DNA from: Hydnum rufescens UP504
Taxonomy: Eukaryota > Basidiomycota > Agaricomycetes > Cantharellales > Hydnaceae
NCBI GenBank assembly: GCA_014904985.1
Contig: MU129087.1
Location: 1 to 64,000, forward strand
Length of the DNA: 64,000 nt
Reading direction: 5' to 3'
Made by a program: the position numbers and the translations under genes. The first letter of the stretch is position 1; every line of letters begins with the position of its first letter. This document shows positions 11,045 to 22,509 of the stretch, in pieces. The notes under the pieces were generated by a model. That model was given only the letters and a program-made list of their open reading frames with translations, was not told where the DNA came from and made no database searches.

Positions 11045-12007
11045 AAGCAAACAACAAGGAACTGGTTCTTATTACTGAGATAGGTGTAAGAATCAAGGAC
11101 TGGATATAGGGGTGGAGAGAGAGTGGAGAGTATGGATGAAAGAGCTGAAAGGTCAAGAGGTTGATGAATAGGGGCTAGAGTGTGGGGAAGGGTGTGAAGT
11201 TAATCAAGAACTTAGGTCAGATGTGTTACAGGTTACTAAGGGCCTTGAATCTCTTGTATACTGAAGATTTACCTCTTGATGAGCTGTGCTAGACTTACTT
11301 ATTCTAGGCTGAAGCTGCTGAGGGCTTGGTCTTCCAATAGTTGTGAAGTTAGCTTTCTCCTTTTCTACTGTAGAACTTTGTCTAGTGTCTAAGGTGATCT
11401 AAGTGGGTGAAGAATAGAGAGATTGCTAGGGATCTGTCTCCAAATTTCTTGGGGATCTGCCTCTCAATTTTCTTGCTTTCTACCTAAGATTCCCCCTCCT
11501 TTTATGCCTGACAGAGAGCCCCTATTACAAAGCATTCCCCTGTCTAGTTATAGAAGGATGGGAAATGAACCTTTTGTTCTATCCTAAAAATAATCTATGA
11601 CTGATATGCCTTATTGTTCTTAAATGAATTTTTGTTTTTCCCTAAAAATATCATATGACTCACACATTCTAGAAGGGCACAGCCTATGTTCTAGAAGAGC
11701 ATAGCACTGCAATGGCTCTAGAAGGGATGCAGCCAGTGTTCTAGAAGAGCATGGGATCTCCTGATGGTGTTGCCATAGCATTTTTATGAGGTCTAATTTA
11801 GGGTTGCTATGGCCCTAAAGGTCTCCTCAGATATTGAATGCCATTTATAGATTAAAGGGGCTCTTAAGTCACAAGGCTAGCCTTTACCAGGTTCCCTAAT
11901 TATATGTCTAGGCTCCCAGCTCTACTAGTATGGCTGTCCAGCAGGACTTAGAGCTGAAATAGTCCAAATTGCATTTCTTTCACCCAGATATACTTGTACT
12001 TATACAC
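11045..12007. other. Anonymous CpG-poor stretch
   Basis: Contains a short degenerate motif series, ttctagaaggg / ttctagaagagca, at about 11668-11750. No coding frame, RNA gene or boundary is supported. Confidence 0.35.
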
Positions 12008-12127
12008 TAGCTCTACTATATAAGTCACTACCTCCTGTACTCTCACTCTTTAGAAGATCAAGAATATATGTCTATTAATTGACTCTCTTCTCACTCCATT
12101 CATTCTCTCATGTTAATGTTAAATCTC
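12008..12127 (+). repeat. LTR-C fragment
   Basis: The block ctatataagtcact ... ttagaagatcaagaatatat ... cactccattcattctc matches the TATA-to-U5 part of the LTR-C copies at 24938 and 30136 (agatataagtaggtcc, ttagaagatcaagaatatat). Only the central part remains, directly beside the second MITE. Confidence 0.5.
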
Positions 12128-12135
12128 CTTGGGAA

Positions 12136-12720
12136 TATGGATGCTGCAGTTCATGGTTCAGGTTTTTCCCATGCCCTGAATCCAAAAACCAGTCTCAAAC
12201 CAGGTTTAAACCTGAACCTGAAAGGTAGGGTGTAGGTTCCATTCCATGTACATTGACCATTATTCTGGCACCAAATCTGGCAATTTACAGATGTGACTAT
12301 AGTTCTGGTGTCAGAAGTCACATGACTCAGCAATCAAATGAGGTAATTGGTGCAGGTCACAAGTCACATGACAGAATGTAGTGACTAAATATCATCTCCA
12401 GAAGATGTGTGAGCAGTAAATTGAAGTGAAAGGGGGCTAGGAAGGAGATGTGGATCTAAAGCAGGATGTAAAGGGAGTGGCAGAGGCAGAGACTTGAGTA
12501 GAGGGTCTAGATATTCTGTAGTACCCCCTGAAAACATTGGCTTCTCCCATACCTCAGGTTTTAGGTTTAAACTGGGTTTAAACCTGAACCTGACCTGAAT
12601 GGAACTGAACCTCAGGTTCAGGTTCAGGTTTTGCCCTCATGGGTTATTGTGGAACCTGGTCAGGTTTAGGTTTGCCCAAATTGGCCAAAACCTGACCAAA
12701 ACCTGACCATGGCAGCCATA
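12136..12720 (-). mobile_element. hAT-like MITE (TATGG family), copy 2
   Basis: A 585-bp copy in reverse orientation relative to the one at 3444. Ends are TATGGATGCTGCAG and GGCAGCCATA. Flanks cttgggaa (12128-12135) and cttggcaa (12721-12728) match at 7 of 8 bases, an 8-bp target duplication as expected for hAT-type insertion. About 90 bp near the left end is deleted compared with the other copies. There is no transposase. Confidence 0.8.
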
Positions 12721-12728
12721 CTTGGCAA

Positions 12729-14205
12729 TCAGTTGCTCCACCTCACCCCCCCTTGTGTACTTGTCTTCCATGACATTATGTACTCCTCACACCATGAACT
12801 CACTCATTGGAGACAAACTCCCACCCTAACATGATAAAAAAAAAAAATTCAGAACCTGACTGTGTACCCCAGAAGCATGCTGATATGGTAGGGTAGGGTG
12901 CACTGGAATTGTTTGTCAATGCCTCAGTAGTCAAGATCTCAGCAACTCCACTTGGAGTGAGCACACAAGTTGGCAACAAAGTGGTCTATGGCAAAGACCA
13001 AGCCAATTGCTGAGTTTCCAGATTGCATCCAGGTGTTGCCCAAAGTCTCCCTCAGTCTTCTTCCTATACAGGCATATGCTGAGGTAGAATCTGGGGAAAT
13101 TAAAGTTTGATGCAAACAGTGCCAAAGAAAATTGTCCCCAGCCATCATGGTAGCTTCCCTGCATCATTTTTTGGCATAGATGATCAGATCTTACTTTATT
13201 TTCCATATATATTATGTAATTCAGACCAAAAAACTTGCATTTGGGATTTGTCTACCATATCAAGAACTAGTGCAGGGATTTCCACCATGACTGGGAAGGA
13301 GTCCAGAAATCTGCATCAGCTGGGAGTCAGGCCAGGGCTGGAAAAGGGCTGGATGGGACTGGACTCCGAAGATTTGGCAACTGCCATCACTCAGCCCCAT
13401 CATCACCCCACAGAGTTGCAGACAGGCAAGTTGATGGTGCACAGTCATTGCTAGAACATGAAAAAAAAACAACATGAACATGTTGTACACACTGCAACCT
13501 GTGCACCAATGAGTGATATTTGCCCAGATATTTTCAAACAAGTGCTCAAGTGCTAACTGAGAGATCTTATGTAAACTGTATAGCCCTGAGGACCTTGTGA
13601 CATGGCAAAACCCAGTGGATGTCAGGTGCACTTCTCATCCTTGCTGGGGATCCATCAGATCAGCTTCAGAGTCCTTATGATGGCTCCAAACTATGCACTG
13701 CCCAGGAGAGGTTACAGTACTGGTAAATGCCACTGCCAACCTCTGGGCCCCAGTTTTCAGCAGACCCTGGGTCTGTTCCCCAAGTTCAGTCCAAGTCCAG
13801 TCTGAATCCAGTCTGGGTCCAGCTCCCAGCACCCAGGGTCATCTCAAGGAGTCTGCCAGAGGGAACTGTACAGTTTGGTTGCATCCCCTCATGACATCAC
13901 AATGAGCCTCAGCAGCCTCAAAAACACTTTCACCACTCAAAACAACAATGGGGTGATTTGTGGTCCTTTTTGTCACCTTACCTATTTAACACACATCACC
14001 TAGGATTTGCCAGCACTGTAAATGTGGATTCAAGAGCCAGAGCAAGTTGGATGAACACCAATGCATCCACCACCAGATGACGATCAACATCCCCAGCTTA
14101 AACTTAACCCTGTCATGAGGCCCCAAGGGGTTGTTCACCTGCACTTTTTGCAGCTTTTCCTCATCAGCTCCTTGAGGCATCATTAGTCATGTCACTTCTA
14201 TTCAT
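12729..14205. other. Anonymous stretch before helicase relic
   Basis: Unrecognised. Frames such as 13107-13454 (plus) and 13631-13260 (minus) overlap each other and have no motif. The last ~200 bp (13990-14205) may hold the 5' part of the OrsD-helicase relic, but no start exon could be fixed. Confidence 0.3.
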
Positions 14206-15299
14206 GTGCATCAGATTGGCCAGGGTGCTTCCATGGAAGGTGTTGAGATGGGTCTGGCCCCTCCTGGGCCAAGGATGGAAGTGGAGGGCATTATTCCAAC
14301 TGCTGTGATGATGGATATTGTGATGAGGGGCCCCCTTGAACCCCCTGACTCAGCTCCAGGCCCCCAAAATGAAGATACAAACATGGATCAGGATGGATCC
14401 CAATCACTGGACCCAATTCATGTTGCATTAAATCTGATTCAATGCTCAGCAAGTGGCCTCATGGTGATCTCTCCCCCCTTGTTGCCCTCAGATCCACCCC
14501 CCTCTTCCTCTGTGGAGGCCATGGAGCAGACCAAAATCTCTCAGGGCATCCCGATGGGGGAAATGGAACAGCCACCTGCTCTAAGGGGTCTTGGGCTCAC
14601 AATCCATCCAATATACTGTATCCTTGTGTGTGAGGCATGCAGGTATGGGATCCAATAAACCTTGGTTTATGGACACTTCCAGCATAGGCACCCAAAATCT
14701 GGCCAACTTTTGTTCAACATTGACAATGTTCTGGACAATCTCAATGTTGCTTATGACATAGCCACTCTGACCAAGATCATTTGACCAATTCCATCTATTC
14801 TGGTCCTGAATGGGCACAAGGGCATCCACCCTGGTTGCTCATATGCCACCCTGAGGCTTGAATCTGTGAAGAGGCATGACAGACATGTACATGGGGGAGA
14901 CAGGGAAGAGATTGTTTTGTGCCTTGTTCAAGAAGTCCTACACTCACCCAGGCAGTTATCGGCCATTGATGATCTATATGACATGCTCTACCTTGAGGAT
15001 GAGGAGAGAAAACATTTTCTGGATTCACTCATGGCCACTCAATCAAATCAAAAATACCTCAGCACTATTTTGATGCTGAGTGATCAACAGGTGATTCCCC
15101 AGTATCTTGAGGACTGGGAGTGGGTTGATCACATCCAGGGGTGCAAGGTCAAGCTCCTAAACCTCCTCATTGCAATTCCAGAGCCAGGTCAGTTTGGTGG
15201 GGGATTAAGGGAACTCATCTCTAAATCCTTTGAGCAGAGCCTTGCTCTTCTCAGTGAGATGAGCTTTCTCATCAGGAGGCACCTCAATACAGATGAAGG
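14206..15299 (+). pseudogene. OrsD-type N-terminal block
   Basis: One reading frame with stops only at 14656 and 14782. An acidic and Pro-rich leader is followed by a C2H2-like segment, CEACRYGIQ then H-x4-H in GHFQHRH. A second segment carries HPGCSYA and RHDRHVH, the paired finger arrangement of OrsD (DUF3505-like) proteins. The block then continues as a helical region with the run LIRRHLNTDE just before the donor of the 50-nt intron. The frame joins the next exon as GAA-GGG-ATG. Confidence 0.65.
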
Positions 15300-15349
15300 G
15301 TAAATACCCCTACCATCCCTGCCCATTCTATTTCTAATTCTTGTTTCAG
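15300..15349 (+). other. Intron 1 of helicase relic
   Basis: A 50-nt interval beginning GTAAAT and ending TTTCAG, with a pyrimidine-rich 3' half and a possible branch site (ctaat). Removing it joins the upstream frame to the downstream frame without a stop. The length is typical of agaricomycete introns. Confidence 0.65.
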
Positions 15350-16299
15350 GATGGGCATTTCCCACCATCCATTCAAGTTTCTGGAGCAGGAGTCAACTTT
15401 AGACAGATACCAGAGCCTTGCCTGTCACCTTCTGTCATATGCAATGCATTATGTGGAGGATGAGACAAAATGGGGGCTTGAGGTCCTCTTCACAGAGGGG
15501 CAAAAAAGGAGCACACTCAAGTGTCAAGATATGCTTGAATCCACTGCTGAGGAAAATGATATATCCTTGTGCATTCACCAGCTCTTTTGGAATCTCCTAT
15601 TCACTGTTCACCCATTGAGCCTTCAACATTCCCAAAAATGTCCAATCTCAACATTCATTCTCCTCCTCAATGTGGACCAATGGGGCCAGTTTGCAACATG
15701 TGAAAGTATTTGCAGCAGGGTCTCTTCTCTGCTCCTCCTCTTTCATGTGGTGATGCTCAATGAGATCAATATTTGGTTGGAGAATGTGCAGGATCCAGAG
15801 GAAGGCTTCAAGTATGTTCACCTTTCTTTTCTTATCACCCCTGATGTGGATTCTGATCTGGGCTGTATTTCTGAACAGAATTGTGGAACAACTCTGCTCC
15901 TCTGGTCTCCAGGAGGGGTGTCCAATGCCTTTTGACACCATCCACTCCTTCACTCACCTGGTGACAATGATTGTGATGAATGAGCAGCATCTCCCCATGA
16001 TGGCCTGAGATGAAGATCATGAGGGCTTCACTGTGATGGGGGAGTATGTCAGGATGGGGCACATTCCAAAGATGTACAATGCCTGGTTGCACAAGGTCCA
16101 AACTATACTCAATGAAATGTGCCCCAAACTGCCCCTGCCAACACAACACCTAATGGACAAGATGCCTGGATATTCATTTCTTGACTGCAATGTCCTGAAG
16201 GGCCCCTGCCATTCTACTCTTAGCATGGTTCTTACTCCAGAGTATTTACTTCCCCATGCACACAGTGAAGGGCCGCATGGATTCCAACCAAGGCAATAG
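15350..16299 (+). pseudogene. Middle block of helicase relic
   Basis: Starts with the exon after intron 1 (SHHPFKFLEQES) and runs to the 67-nt intron at 15812-15878. It then continues in frame (IVEQLCSSGL) to about 16299, broken by TGA at 16006. It contains helical, Leu-rich stretches typical of the linker between the OrsD domain and the helicase. From 16320 to about 16980 further family sequence follows in shifted frames (GSGLPACSTEILSLLFQNGQ and HLDCKLNVSKWRH). Confidence 0.5.
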
Positions 16300-17290
16300 A
16301 GTACATGAGGAAGGAAATGTGAGTCAATGTTTTATTGCTCCTCCTCCTCCATATTGGCAGTGGATTGCCTGCCTGTTCAACTGAGATATTGAGCCTGCTT
16401 TTTCAGAATGGGCAGAATGTGAGAAGCAGTGTTTTCATGCTCAGCAATGGCTTGATGTGGATGGTCAGCTATAGGAAGACAAGTCTTTCCCCTTTTCTTT
16501 CTGTACCCAGCTGAGCTCATGAATGATTTCAGACCAACTCTTCCACCAGGCAAGAGAAATTTATCCCAAGATTTCCCCATATTGGCTTCTCATCCCAATT
16601 GCTGTGGTATCTGATGTATGTTCAGCCTGTTGAAGAAGAATTTTCAAAGTTTCTCTGGGGGCAGAGGGCCTATGAGGTCCTTTGCCACCATGTTTTCTAC
16701 ATGTAGGAAGGAGGTATTCACAAGAATTTGGACTCAATGTCTCAAAGTCTCAAGAAGGAGATGCTGAAGCACCTTGACTGCAAGCTCAATGTTTCCAAGT
16801 GGAGGCATGCCCAATGTGGCATATCTCATTTGCTCAACTTGGGTGTCATGAATCCAGAAGGTGAAGATCAAACTGAGTTCAGTGATGCCCAGTCCAGGAA
16901 GCAAGCAAGCACCACACTCTCCATATATTCAATTGAGGTTGGCCAGGTTGGCACACTCTGTGAGCTCAAGATGGCTTGATTCCATATGTGGTCCTGGCTC
17001 TATCAAACCAAATTCCTCCATCTTCCCACTGGAGGTCAAGTACCAAGTCTGAAGGACATCCTGGACCACAAGTACATTCCAACTAGCATTGGGAGCAATG
17101 CAGAAACTGGTCTGGCTAAGACCCCTTCTACCCTGGGTTCATTGCACCCCCCATTGCCAAATGACCTTACATCACCCCCAGTTCCAGATGATGTCTGGAC
17201 ACCTGAATGCCTGCCCCCCCAAGGGGCAATGAAACCTGTGACTTCAGATGCCACTTCCACCAGTGAATCTATGTCTCTTTCCCACCCATC

Positions 17291-18711
17291 TTGGTCTCCC
17301 CCCCTCCTTCCAAACAGCCCATGGCATTGAAATCTACTGGAATCAATGACAATTCACTTTCAGATGACAAGGCAGACATGGAAATGCTGAGGCTTTATGA
17401 GCTCATCTCCTATGGCAAGTCAGCTTTGATGGCCATGCAGCCACCACCCAACTTGGCAGAAACAATCAAGGAAGGAGACCTCCATCTTCTCCAAGAAGTC
17501 TTGCCAGACCTGCAGGCTAATTTCAGGGTCCTCCAGCAGTACCATATGTTCTGCTTAATAATGGAGAGGCATTTCAATCTCTTCTGGATCACTCCAACTG
17601 GGATTGGGAAGATGCTCCCCTTTGTTCTTGCCATGCATTCCTGGCCTCAGAATGTCATTGGAGTCATTTTTGTTCCTTTTACAGCACTCAGGCATGACAT
17701 GGTCCAAAGGATGAGAGCTGCCAGCCTCTCATGCAATACCCCATCCAATGGGAATTTGTGCCCCAATGTCCAAGTGATCATTTGTGGCTTAAGTCACCTC
17801 AATGGTGACCATTTCAAAAATTACCTTTTTTCTCTTGTGAATGCTGGTTGGTTGGGTGCAATAATGTATGATGAGGCACATGGGCTTCTTGATGACTCCC
17901 AATACCACCCAGAATACATCACCACATTGAGATTTGTCCTTGGCCTCAGGGGTGCCATTGCCTTCATGTTGAGTGGTATGATGCCTCTAGAATCAATGCC
18001 TTTCCTGTTCAAAGAGCAGATGGGCCTGGGTGTGGGGGAGCTTGCTTTGTTTTGAACATTGCAGCTGCCAACAAACCATCTCAATTTATTCTACCAGCTC
18101 TCCTCTGTCAAAATTGAGGGGGGTGTAGAGATAAATGAGGCCAGGGGCAGGATAGCCATCCACCTCACTCATCAGTTTGAAAAAGAGCTCAAGGAGGATG
18201 AATGTGGTTTGGTCATCTTTGTCTCCAAGGAATGGTCTGCCACCATCTCTGAGAACAATGGATACCCATGCATTCATGGTGATGTCACAGCTTCAGATTG
18301 GCCAAAAATTTTGGAGGGGTACCACTTGGGGAAGCATAAAGTCTTATGTATCCACAAGGCATGCATAGAAGGCATTAATTTCCCTCAATCTGCTTTGTGA
18401 TCCATGCAAACATTCCAAAAGGCTTGTTGGACTGGAGCCAAGCCTCAGGCCACAGTGGAAGGGATGGGGGGCCCTGCCTTTGCTTAACACTCAACATCCA
18501 ATACCATTCCTTGCAGGTCAAATTAGATGCCCTTGCAAATGATAAGGAATCCCACTCTGGTTCCCTTGCCCTCAAAAGGATGCTGTGCAACAAAAGGTGC
18601 CTTCACCATGATCCATCTACCTTTTCGGATGGTGAGACATGCACATCTCTCTCAGATATGGGTGCCCTCCCTTGCTCATTCTGCATTCAGAACAATGGTC
18701 TACAGCCATGA
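17291..18711 (+). pseudogene. RecQ-like helicase core
   Basis: Helicase motifs appear in the expected order: I (TPTGIGK), Ia (VPFTALRHDM), II (DEAH in IMYDEAHGLL), III (MLSGMMP, with SAT eroded), IV (GLVIFVSKEW), V (CIHKACIEGINFP) and VI (QASGHSGRDGG). A TGA at 18053 separates the two RecA-like lobes. A one-base shift near 18395 puts motif VI in another frame. Motif VI of QxxGRxGRDG type is the RecQ signature. Ancestral function would be ATP-dependent DNA unwinding; this copy cannot make it. Confidence 0.75.
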
Positions 18712-18939
18712 CCTTGTATGTGGGCACATATCTGGCTGATTCCTACATTTCAACAAGTGTTCAAAAAGCCACACTTAAACACCCCACCCTCATTGTCCTC
18801 AAATGCTTTGGCCAGTCCAAGCACTGTTAATTATCCTGGTCCAACTACAAAGGGGTCTACTCCAGCAACTACCAGCAGGTATGCCCCTTACCAAAGGCCC
18901 CAGGTGAAATTAATGGCACTCAAATCAGGAAACTCTGTC

Positions 18940-19570
18940 ACTGCCACTTGTTTCCGGCACCCCCCCCACCTGGTTTGAATCTGACTTCATGCCATGGCAA
19001 TGTGTCATCTCAACTCATCCACACCATGAATTGGTCCAATGCCAGAAGGACAGGCATCGTGGCTGATATGTTGGTGACCATTGGGCATCAACAATGCCTC
19101 ACTTGCTGGACCTTGCACAAGTTTGATCCAGCTGACTGCCATGAGACTGTGCATTGTCCAACCCAAGCCTGGGAGTAATACTGAGAGATTAAAGGTGAGA
19201 ACATCACCCCCTGGCAGTGGGGGAGGGACACACTTTTTGATCATGTGCCATCCAAGCATGGCCTTTGCTTCAAGTGTGGCTTCATCTGGAACTCACTCAA
19301 GTTTCACAAAACACAGGGCATGGCACAATCATGCACATGGGATAATATCATGATGCCCATAGTGTGGATGGTCCTGAATAGTACTGTCATGAGGCAGAGC
19401 TTGGCCAAATATGCTCAAGCTTGGGAGATCGTGGAGAGTGATGAAGCATTTGTACAATGGCTGAGGTAGCCAGTCCTGGAACTTGGTAATCTGTGGAATG
19501 TGAGTGTCACTGTGATCAAATGGTTCTATTGCCAGTACAAGCAAGACTGTGACCCCAAGTTGTAGTTCAT
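18940..19570 (+). pseudogene. Cys/His-rich C-terminal region of helicase relic
   Basis: Fragments in different frames carry paired Cys/His motifs, including LTCWTLHKFDPADCHETVHC and GLCFKCGFIWNSLKFH, followed by DNIMMPIVWMVL. This resembles the zinc-binding tail of OrsD-RecQ proteins. It is heavily frameshifted. Confidence 0.45.
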
Positions 19571-19688
19571 TTTGAGTGTTAATATATTCTGTGAGCCATT
19601 CATGCATACATCACCCAGTGGGATGAGAGGCCCAGCCCCCATTGAGATTGATCACATATGCTTTATTCTGCAATGATGGCCCATCCAT

Positions 19689-20072
19689 ATGGCACCATCA
19701 GCTTGCTTACATATACCACATTCTCAGCTGAGGCCTGTCACAGGCACATGTATGCTTGATCAGTTTGACTACATAGGCTCCAACTTGGTCAGGTTCTCAA
19801 TGCAGCACATACATCAACATGTTGATGCATGGACTCTGGTCTACAGTGATCTTCTTGACCAAGCTCATGAGGTCTTATTTCAACTTCTGCCCTTTGTTTA
19901 CAGAGCAAAGTCCCCAGACCAAACATGGCCAACCCATGGGAACTGGCACTCTTGGTTCCTCAGGAGTCAAACACATTTCTGGATTAATCTTTGTCCCTAC
20001 TTTGCCTTGTTTTTGTGCAATTACAAGAGGAGACCTGAAGCTTGGGACCCAAATTATGAGGGTACCTCATAA
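19689..20072 (+). CDS. Unrecognised 127-codon frame beside helicase
   Basis: An uninterrupted frame with a non-random, aromatic-rich composition (HIHQHVDAWTLVYSDLLDQA, FWINLCPYFALF, NYKRRPEAWDPNYEG). It looks like true ancient coding sequence and not chance. It lies 120 bp after the helicase relic in the same orientation and is followed by more decayed coding sequence to 21185. I do not recognise the family. It may be a linked gene or the distal end of the helicase gene. Confidence 0.45.
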   Translation: MAPSACLHIPHSQLRPVTGTCMLDQFDYIGSNLVRFSMQHIHQHVDAWTLVYSDLLDQAHEVLFQLLPFVYRAKSPDQTWPTHGNWHSWFLRSQTHFWINLCPYFALFLCNYKRRPEAWDPNYEGTS

Positions 20073-21185
20073 TTAAGCCCTGGTTGCATAGTTCATATTC
20101 ATTCAGAAATGCCTGTGAAAATATTTGTAGCACAACAAGGTGCACCGAGACCCACCCTGGTGGAAGCTACCAAAGTGAATGCTGTTGTCCACCCAAGCAA
20201 GTTGAGTCACAAGCTCTTCAGTGAAAAACACCCACACATCCAGGAGTATCTGAATACCTTGGTTGGTGGTCTAGCATAAGTTTTATCTAGGATTTCCATA
20301 GATCAGTTGTAACTCATCAATGAATTGATTTATTGTGGAGATGGAAGATATATGACACCATGAAGCAGCAGAGGCCCTGCTGTCTAAGCACTGGTGGACC
20401 ATGGTTCAAAGGGACCAATGTGAAAACATTTCCAAGTTCCTAATGAATATGTGGAGTATGTCCAATGTCTTGAAGAGATATGATATATGTTACTGAAATG
20501 ATTGAACAGATAATGCTTGCAGTGACACACAAGATCATTGGGTGAAACCATCCTATGCACATCTCCTCAATCAACTCTATGCCTGGTGTTGGTGTATTGT
20601 GGACTATCCAAATGACACTTGGCCCCTGTCTAATGTGGTGACTAATCATCTATCTTTGAGAGAATTGAAGAGTCTGCTCCAAGCCTTTGATTCCAACACT
20701 CCACCTTGGATTGTACCTTGGGCTGGTATGTGCATTTGTGATGCAGCTCTGAGGTATACTACTAATACAAGCACATAGCTGATAAGGTCGCCAAGGATGG
20801 TGTGGACCTTTCACTGGCAAACCTTGGGGGCCTCCCACTGGTTGAGTCATGTGATGGTACTGTTGTCTGCTGGGTTCATGAGTGTTCATCATGGGAGTCT
20901 GTCTTAGGTAAAGGGGTGGAAATGAGGGTTTGTGCCAAATGGGATTGGTGCATGGCTCAGTGTGATGCAAAGGTCAGCTCTGGACCAGTCTTAAATGTGA
21001 CACAGAGATGGTCAGTCTGGCTGAAAACCCAAGGTGTGCCCCTTGCTGTGTCAGGGAAGGCATGCAAGAGGAAAGACAATACCACTCCTGGTGAGGAGCT
21101 CTCTGACTCAGATACACATCAGACCAAATGCAAGAGGAGGGCAGTGGCATCTGCCTCCCCTCTTGCTGAAGAGCTCAATGCCTGA
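20073..21185 (+). pseudogene. Decayed coding region, unrecognised
   Basis: Coding-like fragments in changing frames (KVNAVVHPSKLSHKLFSEKH near 20175, LNQLYAWCWCIVDYPNDTWP near 20566). They are followed by a clean 127-codon frame at 20802-21185. That frame ends in a basic, serine-rich tail (KCKRRAVASASP) resembling a nuclear localisation signal. It may be the 3' end of the same gene as the frame at 19689. No domain identified. Confidence 0.35.
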
Positions 21186-21311
21186 TGCCTCTTGTATTAG
21201 TGTCTGCACCTGTGTCTCATCCAACTTGTAATTGCACTATTGTGCCATATTGAAGTAGCAAGATTTGAAGAGAGATGTATTTAATTGTGACATGTATTCA
21301 TTCTTTTCATT

Positions 21312-21716
21312 GTCTGCATAACTAATAGATGTGTCATGTCTAGACATGTCTTGGCATGTCTAGGCATGTCTAGGCATGTCTAGGCATGTCTAGACATGTC
21401 TAGACATGTCTAGGTGTGTCTAGACATGTCTAGACATGTCTAGTGTCTAGACATGTCTAGGCATGTCTAGACATGTCTAGGTGTGTCTAGACATGTCTAG
21501 ACATGTCTAGACATGTCTAGGTGTGTCTAGACATGTCTAGACATGCCTGAACATGCCTAGATACACCTAGCCACACCTAGACACACCTAGGCATGTCTAG
21601 ACATGTCTAGACATGTCTAGGTGTGTCTAGACATGTCTAGACATGCCTGAACATGCCTAGCTACACCTAGACACACCTAGACACACCTAGACATGTCTAG
21701 ACATGTCTAGACCTAT
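21312..21716. repeat. 10-bp palindromic satellite
   Basis: About 40 units of acatgtctag. Each junction forms catgtctagacatg, its own reverse complement. Variants: ggcatgtctag, ggtgtgtctag and, on inverted blocks at 21545-21600 and 21655-21695, tagacacaccta and acatgcctga. The orientation of the asymmetric variants switches within the array. Degenerate units continue at 21800-21870. No frame is meaningful here. Confidence 0.85.
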
Positions 21717-22049
21717 ATGTGCCTAGACACAAACTCACTGGTATGTACTGCACTACAATTCTCTTAATGATGAGTTCCTCTGTTGTATCAAGGGATTTTG
21801 TGTCCACATGCCTAGACATGCATAGACACATATTTAGACCAGTTTCAGAATATCTCAGCATGTCTGGAGAATGATACTGCAAAGGATCATATGAGGGAGC
21901 CCTTATTGAAATGCTGGGTTGTGGATTAATTCACCCCCTGGTACCCCAATAGAAACTCCCCAATGAGAAAGGGGGGGGGGCCAATGGGTAGACTGAATCT
22001 GTGTTCAAGTCCAAGTTCATCCATGATTTTCTCACAAACACTCTGGCAG

Positions 22050-22500
22050 CACCTGGGTTATTCATCTAGAGACCATTTGGACCCTACCTAGGGCACCTGA
22101 ACAAGCACCTTTGGGTCAGAGATTAGTAGACAGACATCCATGGGAGCAACCACAACTATTTATTTAGACAGCATTAGACTCCATGAAACACCTAATGATG
22201 TCATCCAAGCAGTTGCCTTTGTTTTGATTTGGACACTAGTAGATGCACATCTGCAATGGTCCCACAATTATTGATCTAAAGACCACTAGACATCTCTTAG
22301 TGCTGCCACCTGAGCAGGTGCCTTTATGTCAAAATGTTTGATTTAGACACCATTAGACACCACCTAATGATGTCACCTGAGTAGCTGCCCTTATGTAAAC
22401 AGTTTGATTTAGATATTACTAGGCAGGCATCCACCAGAGTCCCACAATTTAGGGATCTAGACACCATTAGACACCTATTAGTACTGCCACTGGGGGCCTG
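22050..22500. repeat. Degenerate ~65-bp tandem
   Basis: Roughly six or seven diverged units share gatttagacaccattagaca, cctaatgatgtcacc(t)gagc and gttgccttt(a)tgt. Alternating units carry catcYRcMRRRgtcccacaat, suggesting a two-unit period of about 130 bp. CpG-free. It lies directly 3' of the minus-strand helicase relic. Confidence 0.55.
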
Positions 22501-22509
22501 CAATGCAGC

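Larger units (their letters stand above)
14206..19570 (+). pseudogene. OrsD zinc-finger / RecQ-like helicase relic
   Basis: Remnant of a long gene of the fungal OrsD-RecQ type. In order it holds an OrsD-type C2H2 segment, a long helical middle, a Pro/Ser linker, a RecQ-like helicase core and a Cys/His C-terminal region. Two canonical introns survive: 15300-15349 (GTAAAT...TTTCAG, 50 nt) and 15812-15878 (GTATGT...AACAG, 67 nt). Splicing both keeps the family frame. Breaks include in-frame stops at 14656 (TAA), 14782 (TGA), 16006 (TGA) and 18053 (TGA) and a frameshift near 18395. Related relics lie at 22320-24930 (minus) and 62100-63235 (minus). Such families are often subtelomeric in fungi; this copy is certainly non-functional. 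Confidence 0.75.

Noticed and set aside
21312..21716. Functional p53 response elements
   Set aside because: The match is a by-product of a palindromic satellite, and fungi have no p53.
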